A stretch of 64,000 bases of DNA from Pectinophora gossypiella (taxonomy: Eukaryota > Arthropoda > Insecta > Lepidoptera > Gelechiidae). The notes beneath the pieces are model-generated. The model had not been told where the DNA came from. It ran no database searches and saw only the letters and a program-made list of their open reading frames with translations. The stretch covers positions 4,472,672-4,536,671 of the forward strand of contig NC_065405.1 of NCBI RefSeq assembly GCF_024362695.1. The letters are read 5' to 3'. The position numbers and the translations under genes were made by a program. Shown here one piece after another: positions 41,114 to 53,010 of this stretch (the first letter of the stretch is position 1; the number at the start of each line of letters is the position of its first letter).

Positions 41114-42574
41114 CTGGCGAGGAGTGTGTGTAAATACTATACACCTTTGCCTACTCTTCAGGGAAACAGGCGTGATGCTATGGTATGTGTTGTTAAGTTG
41201 TCAAACTAGTGGTAACATATAATTAGACACGCCAAGAATCGTGATCGAAATGATAAAGTAAACTGTAACGACTTCGTATTTGTGTTTCTTATTCATTAAA
41301 GATCTTGTCGGCTATCGTAACTAATGACTCCATATCAAATATTGACTGTTTTGCTATTGCATTACGTCATGCGAAGGTTGGACACTTAGAAATGTGGACG
41401 TTGTAGAGCTATTCATAAAGATGGATGTCCTTTTATTTAAGTAGGTATTTTCCAGTATCCAATTCAGGTACTACTATAATATGTATTTTTAACCTAAACT
41501 CACCCCGGACACTTCATACAAAACAACCTCGTTTTACACGAACACTACACATTGACATTATCGTACACGCGCATCTGTATGTGTGACGTCTGACACCATA
41601 CGATTCAAGTCTAAATTATGTTCGACGGGGGGCGAGGTAAACATAGCTCAGACGCTGGTGGGGAGCGGAGAGTTGCCGTTCTTTACGTAGTATTATTCCT
41701 TATTCTATGACTTAACATAACGTCACCGCGGCGAGAGCGAATAAGAAAGAATGACATAGGTATGTTGTTCTTTTTCGCACTTAAGATTATACTTAAATCA
41801 ACAAATTAACTTCTTTTTTCAAATCGATGACTATCATTTAAAATAGACCTATATTTTGTCAGCCCCATACGTTGCCACGACATCAGCACGGACGGAAGCG
41901 CTCATCGGGTCCTCCAGTGAGCAAACAAATTAACTAATTTTAAAATTCAAAAATATAATTTTACATAATAATCGTAAAATCGCATCCTGTCGTAACATTA
42001 TATGAGTTGAAATTCAATAACAAGGCTCATCGCGGAATAAAATTAAATAAATTATTATTTAAATAAATAATGACTACAAACAAATGAATAACAAGAGCAT
42101 TGAGCTTAGTAATCAAATGCAATAATGCGAGTACCAGGGTAACAGAAATTTCCTAAGGTTAAGCAAATATTGGTACGGTGATAACCTTTTATTGTTTTAT
42201 GTGCCTAGTGTTTGTTTATATATTGCAATTTACGTTTCCTTGGTACAGGTACCTAGATGGAATTCACGCCCGCTACCTTTCAGGGTGGTTGAGCTACTAA
42301 ATTACTAGAAAACCACTTGTACCTATCGACGTTCTAAGACAGACACACATTAAATAAAGTAGCATTAGGAAATGAAATATCTTCATTGTATCCAGTTCCC
42401 AATTAATTGTACAAAATCCCTTTAAAGATCATACGTACTTAGAATATAATCAGCGAACAAAAAGCCTTCAAATATTAGATCAAGACTAAACACACATCAT
42501 TATACAATAAAGACATGGAAATCAAAATCCTCTGTGGGCGTTAGGATCCGAATGAATGAACAGCTTCGGGCATT
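41114..42574. other. No gene seen
   Basis: AT-rich DNA. 41580-41720 (TTCGACGGGGGGCGAGGTAA, CGTAGTATTATTCCTTATTC) looks like an interspersed repeat but has no second copy here. Confidence 0.35.
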
Positions 42575-42700
42575 TTCGGCGACGTTCGGGTGTTTCCGGC
42601 CCAAGGTCACGAGAGGGGGGGCGACCCCATTTGTAGGCAATCGATGGGTTCGCCCTAGAAACACCCCCTATTTCAGGGTGTTGGTCGACTGTGCGTTTTC
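42575..42700. other. Isolated GC-rich patch with inverted repeat
   Basis: GGGTGTTTC (42589-42597) and GAAACACCC (42658-42666) are perfect inverted copies about 60 bp apart. Between them lie CCAAGGTCACG, a nuclear-receptor-type half site, and a run of G. The open frame across it (42534-42779) shows no domain. Function unknown. Confidence 0.35.
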
Positions 42701-42806
42701 AATGTCAAGTGATTCACGTCGCGAGTTTTCGTGGTTATTACCCGTTTCCGTGTCTACCCATTGTTATGATTTAGCATGAAACAACCCCTTTGTGATTTGT
42801 CATTAC

Positions 42807-43050
42807 GTTTTTGAACGTACACTTGGCCGGTGCGGTTGAAAACAGTTCCCGGCCTAGTAGTAAATGCCATAGGCGGCAAATCTACAACAAGTGACGTCAA
42901 AAAATAAAATCAAATATATGTTTTTGAACATAAACCTTGGCCGGTTTGGTTGGAAACGGTTCCTGGCTAAATAGGTAATACCATATGCGGCTAATGTACA
43001 ATTATGTATATTTTTGAAACGTATGGCTGTTTCGGTCGGAAACGGTTGAT
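42807..43050 (+). repeat. Triplicated segment built on a family C tail
   Basis: Three consecutive, diverging units begin TTTTTGAAC/TTTTTGAAA and contain CTTGGCCGGT..GGTTGGAAACGGTTCC and AATGCCATAGGCGGCAAATC / AATACCATATGCGGCTAATG. The spacing is about 110 and 80 bp. Confidence 0.6.
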
Positions 43051-43982
43051 AAATCCAGTTGCCAAAGTGTGTTAACTTAAAACTATTTAGCTAGGCACTT
43101 TTATTTTCTAAATATTTTGTGGCAGTCGCTGAAAATGTCCATTGCATCTTTTTTAAGTTATTTGAATTTATTAGTACGTTAAAATGTCCGTCTGATGAGC
43201 CATACATTTTTTACGACATTTTATGACTCTTGTGGGTTGAAGTAGGCCCCAGAGGACCTTGTTATCTCTTATATGAGTAGAAAGATAATTATTGAGTTCA
43301 ATATTTTTTATTTTCCATTATTCTCATGGAAATCTCGAGTTGGGTGAGGCATAACTTATAACCGGATTTGCTCTTAGGGGTTAGCCAAGTGGCATAAAAA
43401 GTATGACTTTCGACAATGACAATGAAAAAACGCGCGTTTGGGCCTTTCTATCCTCTTTCTTCCATTCCGTGGAAAATTCATTATCAATCGGTAGGTTTTT
43501 AATATGCCCGAAAAGACAGCAGAGAAGCAGTTGAATGCGTTCTGTACAGTCCGCTCCAAGTCCACCATAGACGCGGCATAGAAACCTATCATCGCTTATC
43601 AATACAGTAATAGGGCAGTATTGCAGCTACTCCCACGCAAGGAGTGTTTAAAGGAAATTACTTAAGTACACATTCTGCAGCACTTAGTACGTAAATTACT
43701 ACATAGTTGACGAAAGTCTTTTACTAACGTTTTATGTTACTGGTAAGCTAATGAGCTGTACTGTAATACATTGAAGTGTATTTGATTGATAGGCGTGCAA
43801 GTTGCCTTGGAATATTTTATTGTTGTGTGATCAAGAAAAAATGGTTTCCTTGAGACTAGGGTTACCATTCGTCTAGATTTATATGGACATATGCATGCAA
43901 AATGCGAAATATTATACGTAACTCGTGGTCTTAATCTCTATCGAGGTTGGCGCAAGTTATTGTTTTGATCATAAGTTTGATA
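43051..43982. other. No gene seen
   Basis: No repeat or exon recognised. Two overlapping minus-strand frames of about 72 codons at 43374-43602 have no domain support. Confidence 0.35.
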
Positions 43983-44060
43983 ACAGCCTCCGTGGTCTAG
44001 TGGTTGAGCGTTGATACTAACCAAAAGGTTGGTCATCCACCTCATAATTCACACGATAGA
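43983..44060 (+). mobile_element. Internally deleted SINE A
   Basis: Head CAGCCTCCGTGGTCTAGTGG is joined directly to the 3' tail TTGGTCATCCACCTCATAAT..CACACGATAGAG; about 240 bp of the body is missing. Confidence 0.65.
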
Positions 44061-44226
44061 GTAAAAGATGAAGAGATAAGTTACCAATCTATTGCGTCAG
44101 GAAAATTTCACTTTAGGTCGACTTTTACAATGTGGCTGCGAAGCTGATTGTAATGAATGCTGTTTCTTTTAACCCTCAGTCCATAAAAATAATTAAAGCT
44201 GATTCAATATCCAAAGTACTATCATT

Positions 44227-44516
44227 CATCATCATCAGCCCATTAACGTCCCCACTGTTGAGGCACAGGCCTTCCCTATGGATGGATAGGGAGATCGGGC
44301 CTTAAACCGTCACGCGGGCCCAGTGCGGATTGACGGTTATTAACGACTGTTAATGCAGCCGGGACTAACGGCTTAACGTGCCTTCCGAAGCACGGAGGAG
44401 CTCGAGATGAAAACTTTTTTTTGTGGTCACCTATCCTATGACCGGCCTTTGCGAAAGTTGCTTAACTTCAACAATAGCAGACCGAGCGTGTTTACCGCTG
44501 CGCCACTGAGCTCCTC
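44227..44516 (-). mobile_element. SINE with chimeric tRNA/5S rRNA head
   Basis: Full-length minus-strand copy of the element at 35593-35884, including the 5S-like GTTGAAGTTAAGCAACTTTC and the A-box-like start. Target duplication ACTATCATT at 44218-44226 and 44517-44525. Confidence 0.85.
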
Positions 44517-44929
44517 ACTATCATTATCGACCTGAAAAGAAGACCAAAGTACAGATAGCGAGGGATCAAACAAGCTACTCGGGTTGACGTAAAATGAATG
44601 TAAAATAATGTCAGTCAGAATAATATTTCGGCAGCTTATCTCTGCCTACTTCCGAGCACAATCTATAGATAAAGATAATAGTTTTATCTTTTATCGTTTA
44701 TCTACCTCACGCCGCTATGGAGCTTCGCGTATTTGTATCTGTGATGTAACTTTGTGTATTTAGAAATTATAATTTTCAGAATATTCGTTTATTGGCGAAG
44801 AGCGAAGGTTATCGGTGAACGAAATTGTTTGGTATTATATATAATTTTATGCACGAATATATCAACAGGATCACGCCAGAAAAATACAATTTACAGCGTT
44901 ACTTATTTGAACATACATACATACTCTCA

Positions 44930-45085
44930 CGCCTATTTCCCACCCGGATAAGCAGAGACTATAGAATTCCATTTGCTTCGATCCTGACACACTTCTCTTG
45001 CTTCCTCCACATTCATCAATCGTTTCATACACGCACGCCGGTTCAGAGTAGATCGTACTAAACCTTTTCTAAGGACATCTCTAAT
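44930..45085 (-). pseudogene. LINE fragment
   Basis: On the minus strand the segment reads GTGTGTCAGGATCGAAGCAA and GGCGTGAG..; the plus strand holds CTCACGCCTATTTCCCACCC and CACGCCGGTTCAGAGTAGAT. Same family as 16604-16695 and 56545-56700. Confidence 0.55.
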
Positions 45086-45309
45086 ATCTCCATATGTTTT
45101 CTTATTTGAAAAATATCTTTATATTGATTTGCAACAAAACGTATTAATACACAGTCTGGCTTTATGACGGAATGGACTCATATTAGAGTTGGCATAGTCT
45201 CAGATACATAAAATTAAAAAATAAAATCAGAGGACGAGTGCATCTTTTATCTTTGTTTTTTCTCAATGATGACCCTTGTTATTATACCCAGGTACCTACA
45301 ATTACGTCT

Positions 45310-45521
45310 TCTGCTCATTATTATTCTAATCAAAATAAAGAGAAGCAATATATGTTGCAACATAAATCAATAATTTTTAAATATTATGTTTCTGCCATTT
45401 ACATTGCATTTTTGAATACTTATGTACCGCAGCAATAAAAAAATAGGTAATTTTCATATGAAAACTGCACAACGCCATCTATATTGTTTTCGGGGAATGT
45501 AGCCTGGAAAGGCCCTCATTA
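45310..45521. mobile_element. MITE Q partial copy
   Basis: Inner marker AATCAAAATAAAGAGAAGCA (inverted relative to 28565) and right end AACGCCATCTATATTGTTTT..GAATGTAGCCTGGAAAGGCC..CTCATT. Left end not identified. Confidence 0.5.
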
Positions 45522-45637
45522 AAAAGCGCAAAAGTTTTGTAAAAAGAGTTTCATTACCTAGTTTTTAGGCAGATAATATCAAAGTACAAGAAATAACAAT
45601 TTGAAAAAAGAATCAGCCAGTATCCTTTCTATTAAAG

Positions 45638-45770
45638 AGTTTTTACAACAGGAACATAATTAATTAACTAATTTATTATTATTTTTTTACTATTTTATTT
45701 TATTTTCATTAATTAATTTATTTTTTTCATTAAATGTTCTCCAACCGAGACTGTTCCTGTTGTAAAAACT
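45638..45770. repeat. Perfect 19-bp inverted repeat around an AT-rich loop
   Basis: AGTTTTTACAACAGGAACA (45638-45656) and its exact complement at 45752-45770 enclose a 95-bp A/T loop rich in TTAATTAA. Possible MITE or recently formed foldback. Confidence 0.6.
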
Positions 45771-46205
45771 GTTGAGGACTTAGATTGTAGAGGACTTAGT
45801 ACCGACTAGACCGGAGATAAAATGCATTTACCTACCGTCCTTAAACTAAACCTCATGTAGGTATAATGACAATAGACAGTAGCACTATCCCTGATCAAAT
45901 CTTGAAAGTTTCTTCCAGAGTTATCTAAGGTACTTACCCTACCTGCGTGTAAGTGACACTAACATAATTATAAGTTTGAACCTCGATCGCGGTGCGTCCT
46001 ACTTTTCCTTAAGAGCTCCGCAATCTTGCGACTTCCTCATTACGCTGAATACAGAAGGAAATTCCTGGTAGATGTGCCTTCAATCTATATTGGCTCGGTG
46101 TAAATAACTCTATAGAAATTTCTATTTACTCATACAGTATAGTGTGTCGATAAGGATATAAAAAGAAAGTAACGTTTATTATAAAGGGACAACGGAACTT
46201 ATATA

Positions 46206-46538
46206 CATTCATACATAAACAGCCTATATACGTCCCACTGCTGGGCACAGGCCTCCCCTCAATCAACCGCAGGGGGTATGGAGCATACTCCACCACGCTG
46301 CTCCAATGCGGGTGTTTTTACGGCTAATAGCCTGGAGCAACGGCTTAACGTGCCCTCCGAAGCACGGAATCATCTTACTTTTTCGGACAATCAGGTGATT
46401 CAAGCCTGAAAAGTCCTTACCAAACAAAGGACAGTCTCGCAAAGTGATTTCGACAATGTCCCCATCGGGAATCGAATGCGGACCTCCATATCGTGAGCCT
46501 AACGCTCTAACCACTAGACCACAGAGGCTGTTACAAAC
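46206..46538 (-). mobile_element. tRNA-derived SINE, family B
   Basis: Full-length minus-strand copy ending (plus strand) in AACCACTAGACCACAGAGGC. A 10-bp target duplication AACTTATATA lies at 46196-46205 and 46539-46548. Confidence 0.85.
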
Positions 46539-46548
46539 AACTTATATA

Positions 46549-47970
46549 AGAGAGTACAAATAAATAGACAGTAAACATTAAGGCAAATTGTAATTGAGTG
46601 TATGGACTGGTCAACAATGGTGGTGGTGTCCTTTATAAAAGGGCCTCACTCAGCATAAGCCGCGGCGCGAGGCACTACGCTGGTATTCTGTGGACCCTGC
46701 TATGTGAGGCACGGAAATAGAGGCTTCCACAAATACAAAAACGACTATGAATACATCTCAATGCCACTTTAACAGTACGTACGATAAGCTGCAAAAGTCC
46801 AATCAGTTTCTTGCAAAGTAATAAATTTCACTTAAAACCTGTAATATAGCAAAAACACATACAAAAACATATTTTTTCAATTTTGACAACTAATGGTTCC
46901 AATTTCACCACTGTTTACAAATCATTCGCTGGTCTCAGTGACTGAACTTTTGCTCTTTGATTGTACAGTGCAATGATTATCAGGCCCCATACATATTTTC
47001 CAGATGATTTATTCAGTGTCTAGGAGACACTTTTTTCATGCAATGCAAAGATCGTGATAGGTATTTAATATAACAAAAGTAGTTAATGTGAAATATTGTT
47101 AAAGAAATTATCCTAAAAGGTAATAAATATTACCGGGTGAGAACCCTCAGCGCCCCCCATTTGTCCGGCCATGTCTAAAATCTACAATAAATCACGTTAA
47201 AAAAAGTAGAGACATTATTTTGTCAATGTATATATTTTCTGTCTATTAATGAAAAAATTTCGAGTTGATAAGTTGGTTAATAATTATGATGATTTGACGA
47301 CTCCAATCACCAATGACATGGTAGATAAATAAAAAAAAACTTTCTTTTTTAATTTTTCGATATTTCGTGCAACCTCGAACACCAATTATTAACCGCTCAC
47401 GTGCTTAATTATCATTCAGCTACACTTGACATACGACACGGTTTTAACAAATCATCTGGATAACGCAATTAATTTCAATATTCGCGATTGACGGCTAAAT
47501 GTCGCGTAAGAGAACACTTCCTACTTCGGCCGTGTAAACCGTTGCGAAACCATCGCACGCGCATTGTCTACTTCCTCGCGACTTAACCTTGACTGTTGCG
47601 CGGCCTTAACAGGCTAGTATGATAGAAAAAATCTTCTTACTTAGTTGCCTTTACGGTTTTTTCTTGTTCAGTGGTTGATGATAGAAAATAAGTGAAAAAA
47701 GTTATGTCTCAATATGTAGTTAGCAAGTTTTTCCTTCTCTTCTAAGTGCCTGTTAATCGGTTTGAACATGTTTGTGTTTTGTTAGAGTATCTATTTACAG
47801 GAATAAGGGATCAATCTAATAATACCCACTCTACATAATCGGTGATTACATACAAGCATAATCGTGTAGAGAGCTTACTTACCTACTGGATTGTACTCGC
47901 CGGTCATCGTCGGCTTGCGAACGGATTTGATCTTGCTCGTCTGTCACCGTCTTTAATCGCCGATAGTGTC
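46549..47970. other. No gene seen; one family C tail
   Basis: A family C tail lies at about 47140-47215 (CCGGGTGAGAACCCTCAGCG, TCTACAATAAATCACGTTAA). A GC-richer patch with TTTATAAAAGGG at 46632-46690 and another at 47520-47610 have no coding signal. Confidence 0.4.
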
Positions 47971-48275
47971 TTCCTCTTCTATAGTGTGGGTTGTGAGGTA
48001 CCAACCTCATCAACCCTGGGGTCAGGGTTATTATTGAGAAGCCAAAGGCCCCTGACATTTCATTACATCAGTAAGTAGTAACCGGAACCAACGGTTTAAC
48101 TTGCCTTCCGAAGCACGGTTCATCTTATTTTTTGGACAATCAGGTGATCACCCTGTAATGTCCTAACCAAACTAGAGACCACAAAGTGATTTTTGTGATA
48201 TGTCCCCACCGGGATTCGAACCTGGGACCTCCGGATCGTGAGCCTAACGCTCAACCACTGGACCACCGAGGCTGC
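47971..48275 (-). mobile_element. tRNA-derived SINE, family A
   Basis: Full-length minus-strand copy: TTCCTCTTCTATAGTGTGGG at the 3' end, GGGATTCGAACCTGGGACCT as the B box region, CCACTGGACCACCGAGGC at the head. No clear target duplication. Confidence 0.83.
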
Positions 48276-48721
48276 CCACCACCGACAGACCACCGGGGCA
48301 TTACAGAGTAAAAATGTAAAGACGTTATCAATTTATATTAATTATTTTTATTTATGATGTTTCCATATCTCGGGCTTATGGAGTCCCGGACTTTTGGAAG
48401 GCGTGTGTGGGGCCGACGCTAACACGTAGAGGCCCCTTAAGACAATTTAATCTAAATGTAATGTGACACCAACCGATGGAACTGATTATAATTATTACTA
48501 ACGCGCGGCAATAAAGGTAAATGAACCTGTAACTAAATGCTATTTTTACGGAATGTATCTTTTATCTGCATAATTTACATAACCTTGATAATGCAGTTAC
48601 AGCTAAAAATAACTATTATTTCAAAAGTCTGCTACATAAACAATGCACCTTATACGTCATCCATTACACGTTTCACATAATGCCAAATAAACATGCTCAT
48701 ATACATATTTTATTGATCACT

Positions 48722-49110
48722 CATCACTAAGAGAGCCACGCTCTTGTCGGTGTAGCATTATCTATGGTACTTTTAGGGAAAATATGGCATTGGATTCCTT
48801 CTTGCCTTCCGCGCCGCAGTACTCTGACGCGAGTGGGATGGCGCCAGAGTAGTCTATTTCAAAGCCGTACTAGGGCTCCTGTCCTGCGCCTCTAAATAGT
48901 ACTGACAGTTACTGCTGCCCTCTGTCAGGTTCCAGATTTCAGTCCCTGTGACTCGCTTCTTCCGTCTTGCATTCCCGTACCGTTTGCTCCCATCTCCGCC
49001 TCTGAAAACGTTGAGGTCTTAACCCGTATACCTGGGCAAGGGTTCTACGTTACACCTTACGTCTGGGTCCCTATCCGAACTCAGCCACCAAGTAAGAGGC
49101 GCCCATTATT
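48722..49110 (-). mobile_element. Deletion derivative of an RTE-like LINE
   Basis: On the minus strand a 5'-type block (GGCGGAGATGGGAGCAAACG, GAAGAAGCGAGTCACAGGGA, ACTCGCGTCAGAGTACTGCG) is joined straight to the LINE 3' tail CTACACCGACAAGAGCGTGG seen at 24995-25030. The ORF2 core is missing. Such ends-only copies can move on a partner's enzymes. Confidence 0.55.
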
Positions 49111-49135
49111 AACCACTACGCTTATGTCAAATAGA

Positions 49136-49548
49136 CTGTATGACTACTAGTAATTTCCTGCTGCACTGTGAAGTACGACTGACGTGAAGTGGAGTTGTCA
49201 TTTCGGTGAATGTTATATCATAGAATAAGCAGTGACTCTACGTATAGAGGAGACAATCTCCGATATGAGCTTGCGCCCTTATTGCGGTAATTTTAGACTG
49301 CAAATTTTATTACATTTATTTCAAATAAAGAAATCTATTTAAGCCGTAAGACGTTGAAGAGTAAGGGAGCGCGCGCGGACTGCTTGTCTCGCTCGCTCGC
49401 AAGGAGTTAGGCGTCACACGGTATAAACGAGATTTTTGTACGGAGTGACCGAGCTGTTATGATTCTAAGACTACTCGTGATTTCCTGCTATCGTGTAGTA
49501 AGACCAATGTGAAGTGGAGCTGATCACTGAATGTGATACCGTTATATG
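49136..49548 (+). repeat. Diverged direct duplication of about 90 bp
   Basis: GACTACTAGTAATTTCCTGC..GTGAAGTGGAGTTGTCA (49141-49200) and GACTACTCGTGATTTCCTGC..GTGAAGTGGAGCTGATCA (49468-49527) are related. The 260 bp between them include GGGAGCGCGCGCGGACTGCT. Confidence 0.5.
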
Positions 49549-49769
49549 TCAGCTTATTATGTTTTCGTAGGCAAAACAATAGATAAAACTTTGTACGCCA
49601 AGTCTAGTTTACACGTTTCGTGGGTGATTGTTTAACTTGCTAGATAAACAGGTAATTAATTAGTTGTTTACCAAGGTCATTTAATAGTAAAACGTCAAAA
49701 ATATTGAATGGTAATGAAGAGAGAACAGAGATATTTCATTGATACAATAGGTATATATAATAAACTCAC

Positions 49770-49890
49770 GATTATATCCGACTTGTGGTAGTCACAGGCA
49801 TAATCGTCACAAGATGAACACGCCTCACCGAACATTCTGTTAAACCAACGCGATAAATGGTGGGCCTATCGCCGTCTATAATGGTCGAAC
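49770..49890 (-). repeat. Dispersed repeat X
   Basis: The segment has CGTCACAAGATGAACACGCC, TCTGTTAAACCAACGCGATA and CCGTCTATAATGGTCGAACT, as at 5092-5235. Confidence 0.5.
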
Positions 49891-49937
49891 TAACTGCGTA
49901 TTACTCTAGGTATAGTGTGGATCGATATCTAAACATA

Positions 49938-50094
49938 CAGGGTGTTAAGGAAACTGAGTTGATATCAAGGTGGAATTTCCTGTCGGATTTTTTTTGTGTT
50001 TTTTTTTGCGAAGGAAAATTTCACTCGATATCAACTCAGATTCATGGTCTCAATCATCCCTCAAAGTGTTGGTTACGATGTCACTAACACCCTG
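49938..50094. mobile_element. Palindromic MITE, family P, shortened
   Basis: CAGGGTGTTA on the left and TGTCACTAACACCCTG on the right, with an inner hairpin TGAGTTGATATCAAGGTGGA / TTTCACTCGATATCAACTCA. The left outer arm has lost about 50 bp. TA on both sides. Confidence 0.8.
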
Positions 50095-50798
50095 TATATT
50101 AACATGAATTTGGAAAGACTATACTTCAGATTGACGAATCCTAACCTCTGGTCGTCGTTCGGTTTCATGCATTCGGTGTGTACAGATTATAATGAGACAA
50201 TCACTCATAAAATGTAATTACCAACGTGCTTCGCTACTAAATGTAACTAATTTAATCACATTAATGTATTGCGGGTAATTAAGCAACCTACTACAAGGTT
50301 ACCGGGCAATCTTGGCGTAATAGTGATTTATTTTGATTTATTTATGTTTATAGCAAGTAAATAAGTAAATTATTATTATTACCTGATGCAAACTCTGTCA
50401 ATGCGGTGAGTGTCACGGGCATATGCGCCGGGTGTGGCGTTGGGGGATATTAAAATTTGGCTAAGCAGGGAACCATGCTCAATATTTAATTAAATATTTT
50501 TATTTTGTTTTTTTTTTATTATTATTTTTCAACAAATTGTAAAAAATAATAATAATATGAAATAAAAGGTAAATGAATCAGATATTTTACTACTGAAAAT
50601 TGTATATATTCTGCGAAATAAAATTAAAAATAAAATTAATTAATATAAGTATACCTACATAGATTATATTAAGAGCAATACACAGAAGATAATAAATAAT
50701 GATTATAATAATATGTAAGTATTATACATACATACATACATTACTATGGAACAGAGGAAACCATAATAGTAATATACCTACTTTATACACCTCACTCC

Positions 50799-50918
50799 TA
50801 TAACCTGGGATCCTTTAAGTCACGGGTGAATAGGTATCTTCTGGGTAAGCTCGCTCCACGGTCGACCCTTCTTTACCTCGTGGAAGAATGGGGTCAAGAG
50901 CAAACCAATCTTAATTAA
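50799..50918 (+). pseudogene. CR1-like LINE ORF2 C-terminus
   Basis: An open stretch reads YNLGSFKSRVNRYLLGKL then APRSTLLYLVEEWGQEQTNL and a stop at 50916-50918. The Y-x-L-x-x-F-K-x-R-V-x-R-x-L pattern is typical of the end of CR1/Jockey-type ORF2 proteins. 5'-truncated. Confidence 0.5.
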
Positions 50919-51430
50919 AAAAAATATACAGAAGAAGATGTAAGAAGACTGGAGAAGAAGAAGAAGTTATAAAGAAGAGGAAAGAGAGTTGAGAAAATGC
51001 TGTTCGACTTGCCCGTTAAACGCATCTTCGAAAGAATTTCGGCAAGAAATTCCATAACCGGTCATAATAGTCAACGTAATAATAAATCTTACTACCTACT
51101 TACATTATTACACGCATTTGTCACGCAGTAAAAAATCGCATAATAAATATTCCCTCTACCATGACGGTCAAATTTTCGACGTGGATTGTATTTGCCATAA
51201 TTGGCCAGTTATCTAGTAAATAACTCATCGTAATAAAGCCTCCTAAATCGCCCACAAGAGCACAATAACAAGTCTTACAAGAATTAATGTAGATTTTGCA
51301 TAAAAAAGCAAATTCTTTTAACTGTCAAGGTCATCTGTTATAATGTAATATTTAGGCTGCCTGTCCATTTAAGCGGAGCGAGCTTGCGGAGCGGTAAAAG
51401 GGATAAATATTAACCAATAGGATTGCATAA

Positions 51431-52125
51431 CGCATCCCAACGAGTGGGTCTTAGCATGAACATGGCAAAGACAAAAATTATGTCCAACGACCATGTCGCA
51501 CCCACTCCAGTTCAGGTTGGGAACGTTACACTCGAAGTTGTAGACCAGTACATTTACCTAGGACAAATAATCCAGTTAGGTAAGTCCAACTTCGAGAAAG
51601 AGATCTCTCGTCGGATCCAACTCGGATGGGCAGCGTTCGGGAAGCTGCGGAATATCTTCTCGTCCAGAATACCTCAGTGTCTCAAGACGAAAGTCTTTGA
51701 CCAATGCGTGTTGCCAGTGATGACCTACGGCAGTGAGACGTGGCCGCTTACTATGGGTCTCGTGAGGAGGCTCGGTGTCGCTCAGCGGGCAATGGAGAGA
51801 GCTATGCTCGGTATTTCCCTGCTGGATCGAATCAGAAATGAGGAGATCCGCAGGAGAACTAAAGTCACCGACATAGCTCGGAGAATTGCAAAGCTGAAGT
51901 GGCAGTGGGCAGGACACATAGCAAGGAGAACCGATGGCCGATGGGGCGGAAAGGTTCTGGAGTGGCGACCACGTGTCGGACGACGCTCAGTGGGTAGGCC
52001 CGCTACAAGGTGGACCGACGATCTGGTGAAGGTCGCGGGAAGCCGCTGGATGCGGGCAGCGCAGGACCGATCGTCGTGGAGGGGGAGGCCTATGCCCAGC
52101 AGTGGGCGTCATACGGCTGATGATG
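51431..52125 (+). pseudogene. 5'-truncated RTE-type LINE with target duplications
   Basis: The segment encodes the C-terminal third of an RTE ORF2: MAKTKIMSND, VVDQYIYLGQII, RRIQLGWAAFGKL, CVLPVMTYGSETWPLT, RAMERAMLGISLLDRIRNEE, VGRPATRWTDDL and WMRAAQDRSSW. A short deletion near 52079 shifts the frame so the normal end (EAYAQQWASYG) is read out of phase. Flanked by a perfect 12-bp duplication AGGATTGCATAA (51419-51430, 52126-52137). The host DNA joined across it resembles a palindromic MITE (GCGGAGCGAGCT / CTCCGCTCAGCT). Confidence 0.9.
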
Positions 52126-52173
52126 AGGATTGCATAAAAACTCCGCTCAGCTGCAGTGGATAGAGATTGGTTA

Positions 52174-52903
52174 AATGAGGGACTTTCCAGGCTACGTTCA
52201 GCAAGAACAATATAGATGGTGCTGTATAGCTTTAACGTGATAATCACCTATTTTCTCATTATTCGGGTACATAGTTAATTCCAAATTCAATTTCAAAAAT
52301 ATCTTTATTCAGTACGTAGCATAGTTACACTTTGAGTCGTCAATTTTTACATAGCGAACGTCTCATCCGCCTAAAACTACTGCAGCCTCCAAAATACAAT
52401 ATAATGGCAGAAGCATAATATAGAAATTATTGTTGCTTGATTTTAAATCATATAATGTGTAGAATTGTTTTGCTAGCTATATTGCTTCTCTTTATTTTGA
52501 TTAGAATAATAATAGGTGGAAGATTTTATTTATTTATATATTATTTTACATAATTCTATAACAATATCTGTAAAGGTATACGCAATGCGACATTGTAACA
52601 CAAATGCGATTAAATATTTTATAAAACAAAGTATAGATAACATCTATTACCCAATGAAATAATTAAGAGACCGTTCTGTGAATTTCGCCACAGAACGAGA
52701 AAATAAGTCGACTTAGTGGGTTCCACTATATCATTAATATAGTGCAAGGGCATAGTGACCTACGATGTAATTGTGCCTGGGTGTAATAAAAATAATAATT
52801 ATTTTATACCCAAAAACAAAAAGTAAAAATGTTAAACAAATGAATATCTGTACAGCGCCATCTATAATGTTTTTGAAGAACGTAGCCTGGTACGTCCTCC
52901 ATT
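52174..52903. mobile_element. MITE Q carrying a nested LINE tail
   Basis: Left end AATGAGGGACTTTCCAGGCT, right end GAACGTAGCCTGGTACGTCC. The LINE tail at 52281-52390 (TTCAAAAATATCTTTATTCA) is nested inside. ATTGGTT lies beside both outer ends and may be the target duplication. Confidence 0.65.
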
Positions 52904-52904
52904 G

Positions 52905-53010
52905 GTTGGCGTAGCGTATAGTGTAAGTTATGGTCCGGTTGGAAACATTAGATTCGGGTTCTAGAGGCCGTGGGTTCAATACCCGATCGTTTCCAAAGTG
53001 ATAGCTGTCC
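52905..53010 (+). mobile_element. tRNA-like SINE head
   Basis: GGTTGGCGTAGCGTATAGTG (A box-like) and CGTGGGTTCAATACCCGA (B box) with TTTCCAAAGTGATAGCTGTC after. Weak cloverleaf; treated as a SINE remnant. Confidence 0.4.

Noticed and set aside
42534..42779. 81-codon frame in the GC-rich patch
   Set aside because: The frame depends on the local GC content, has no domain and no splice support.
43374..43602. Two overlapping minus-strand frames of 72 and 73 codons
   Set aside because: Two phases of the same DNA are open, with no family resemblance or splice sites.
46632..46665. TATA promoter TTTATAAAAGGG with TCAGCA downstream
   Set aside because: TATA and initiator are only about 18 bp apart, too close for a normal pair, and no exon follows.
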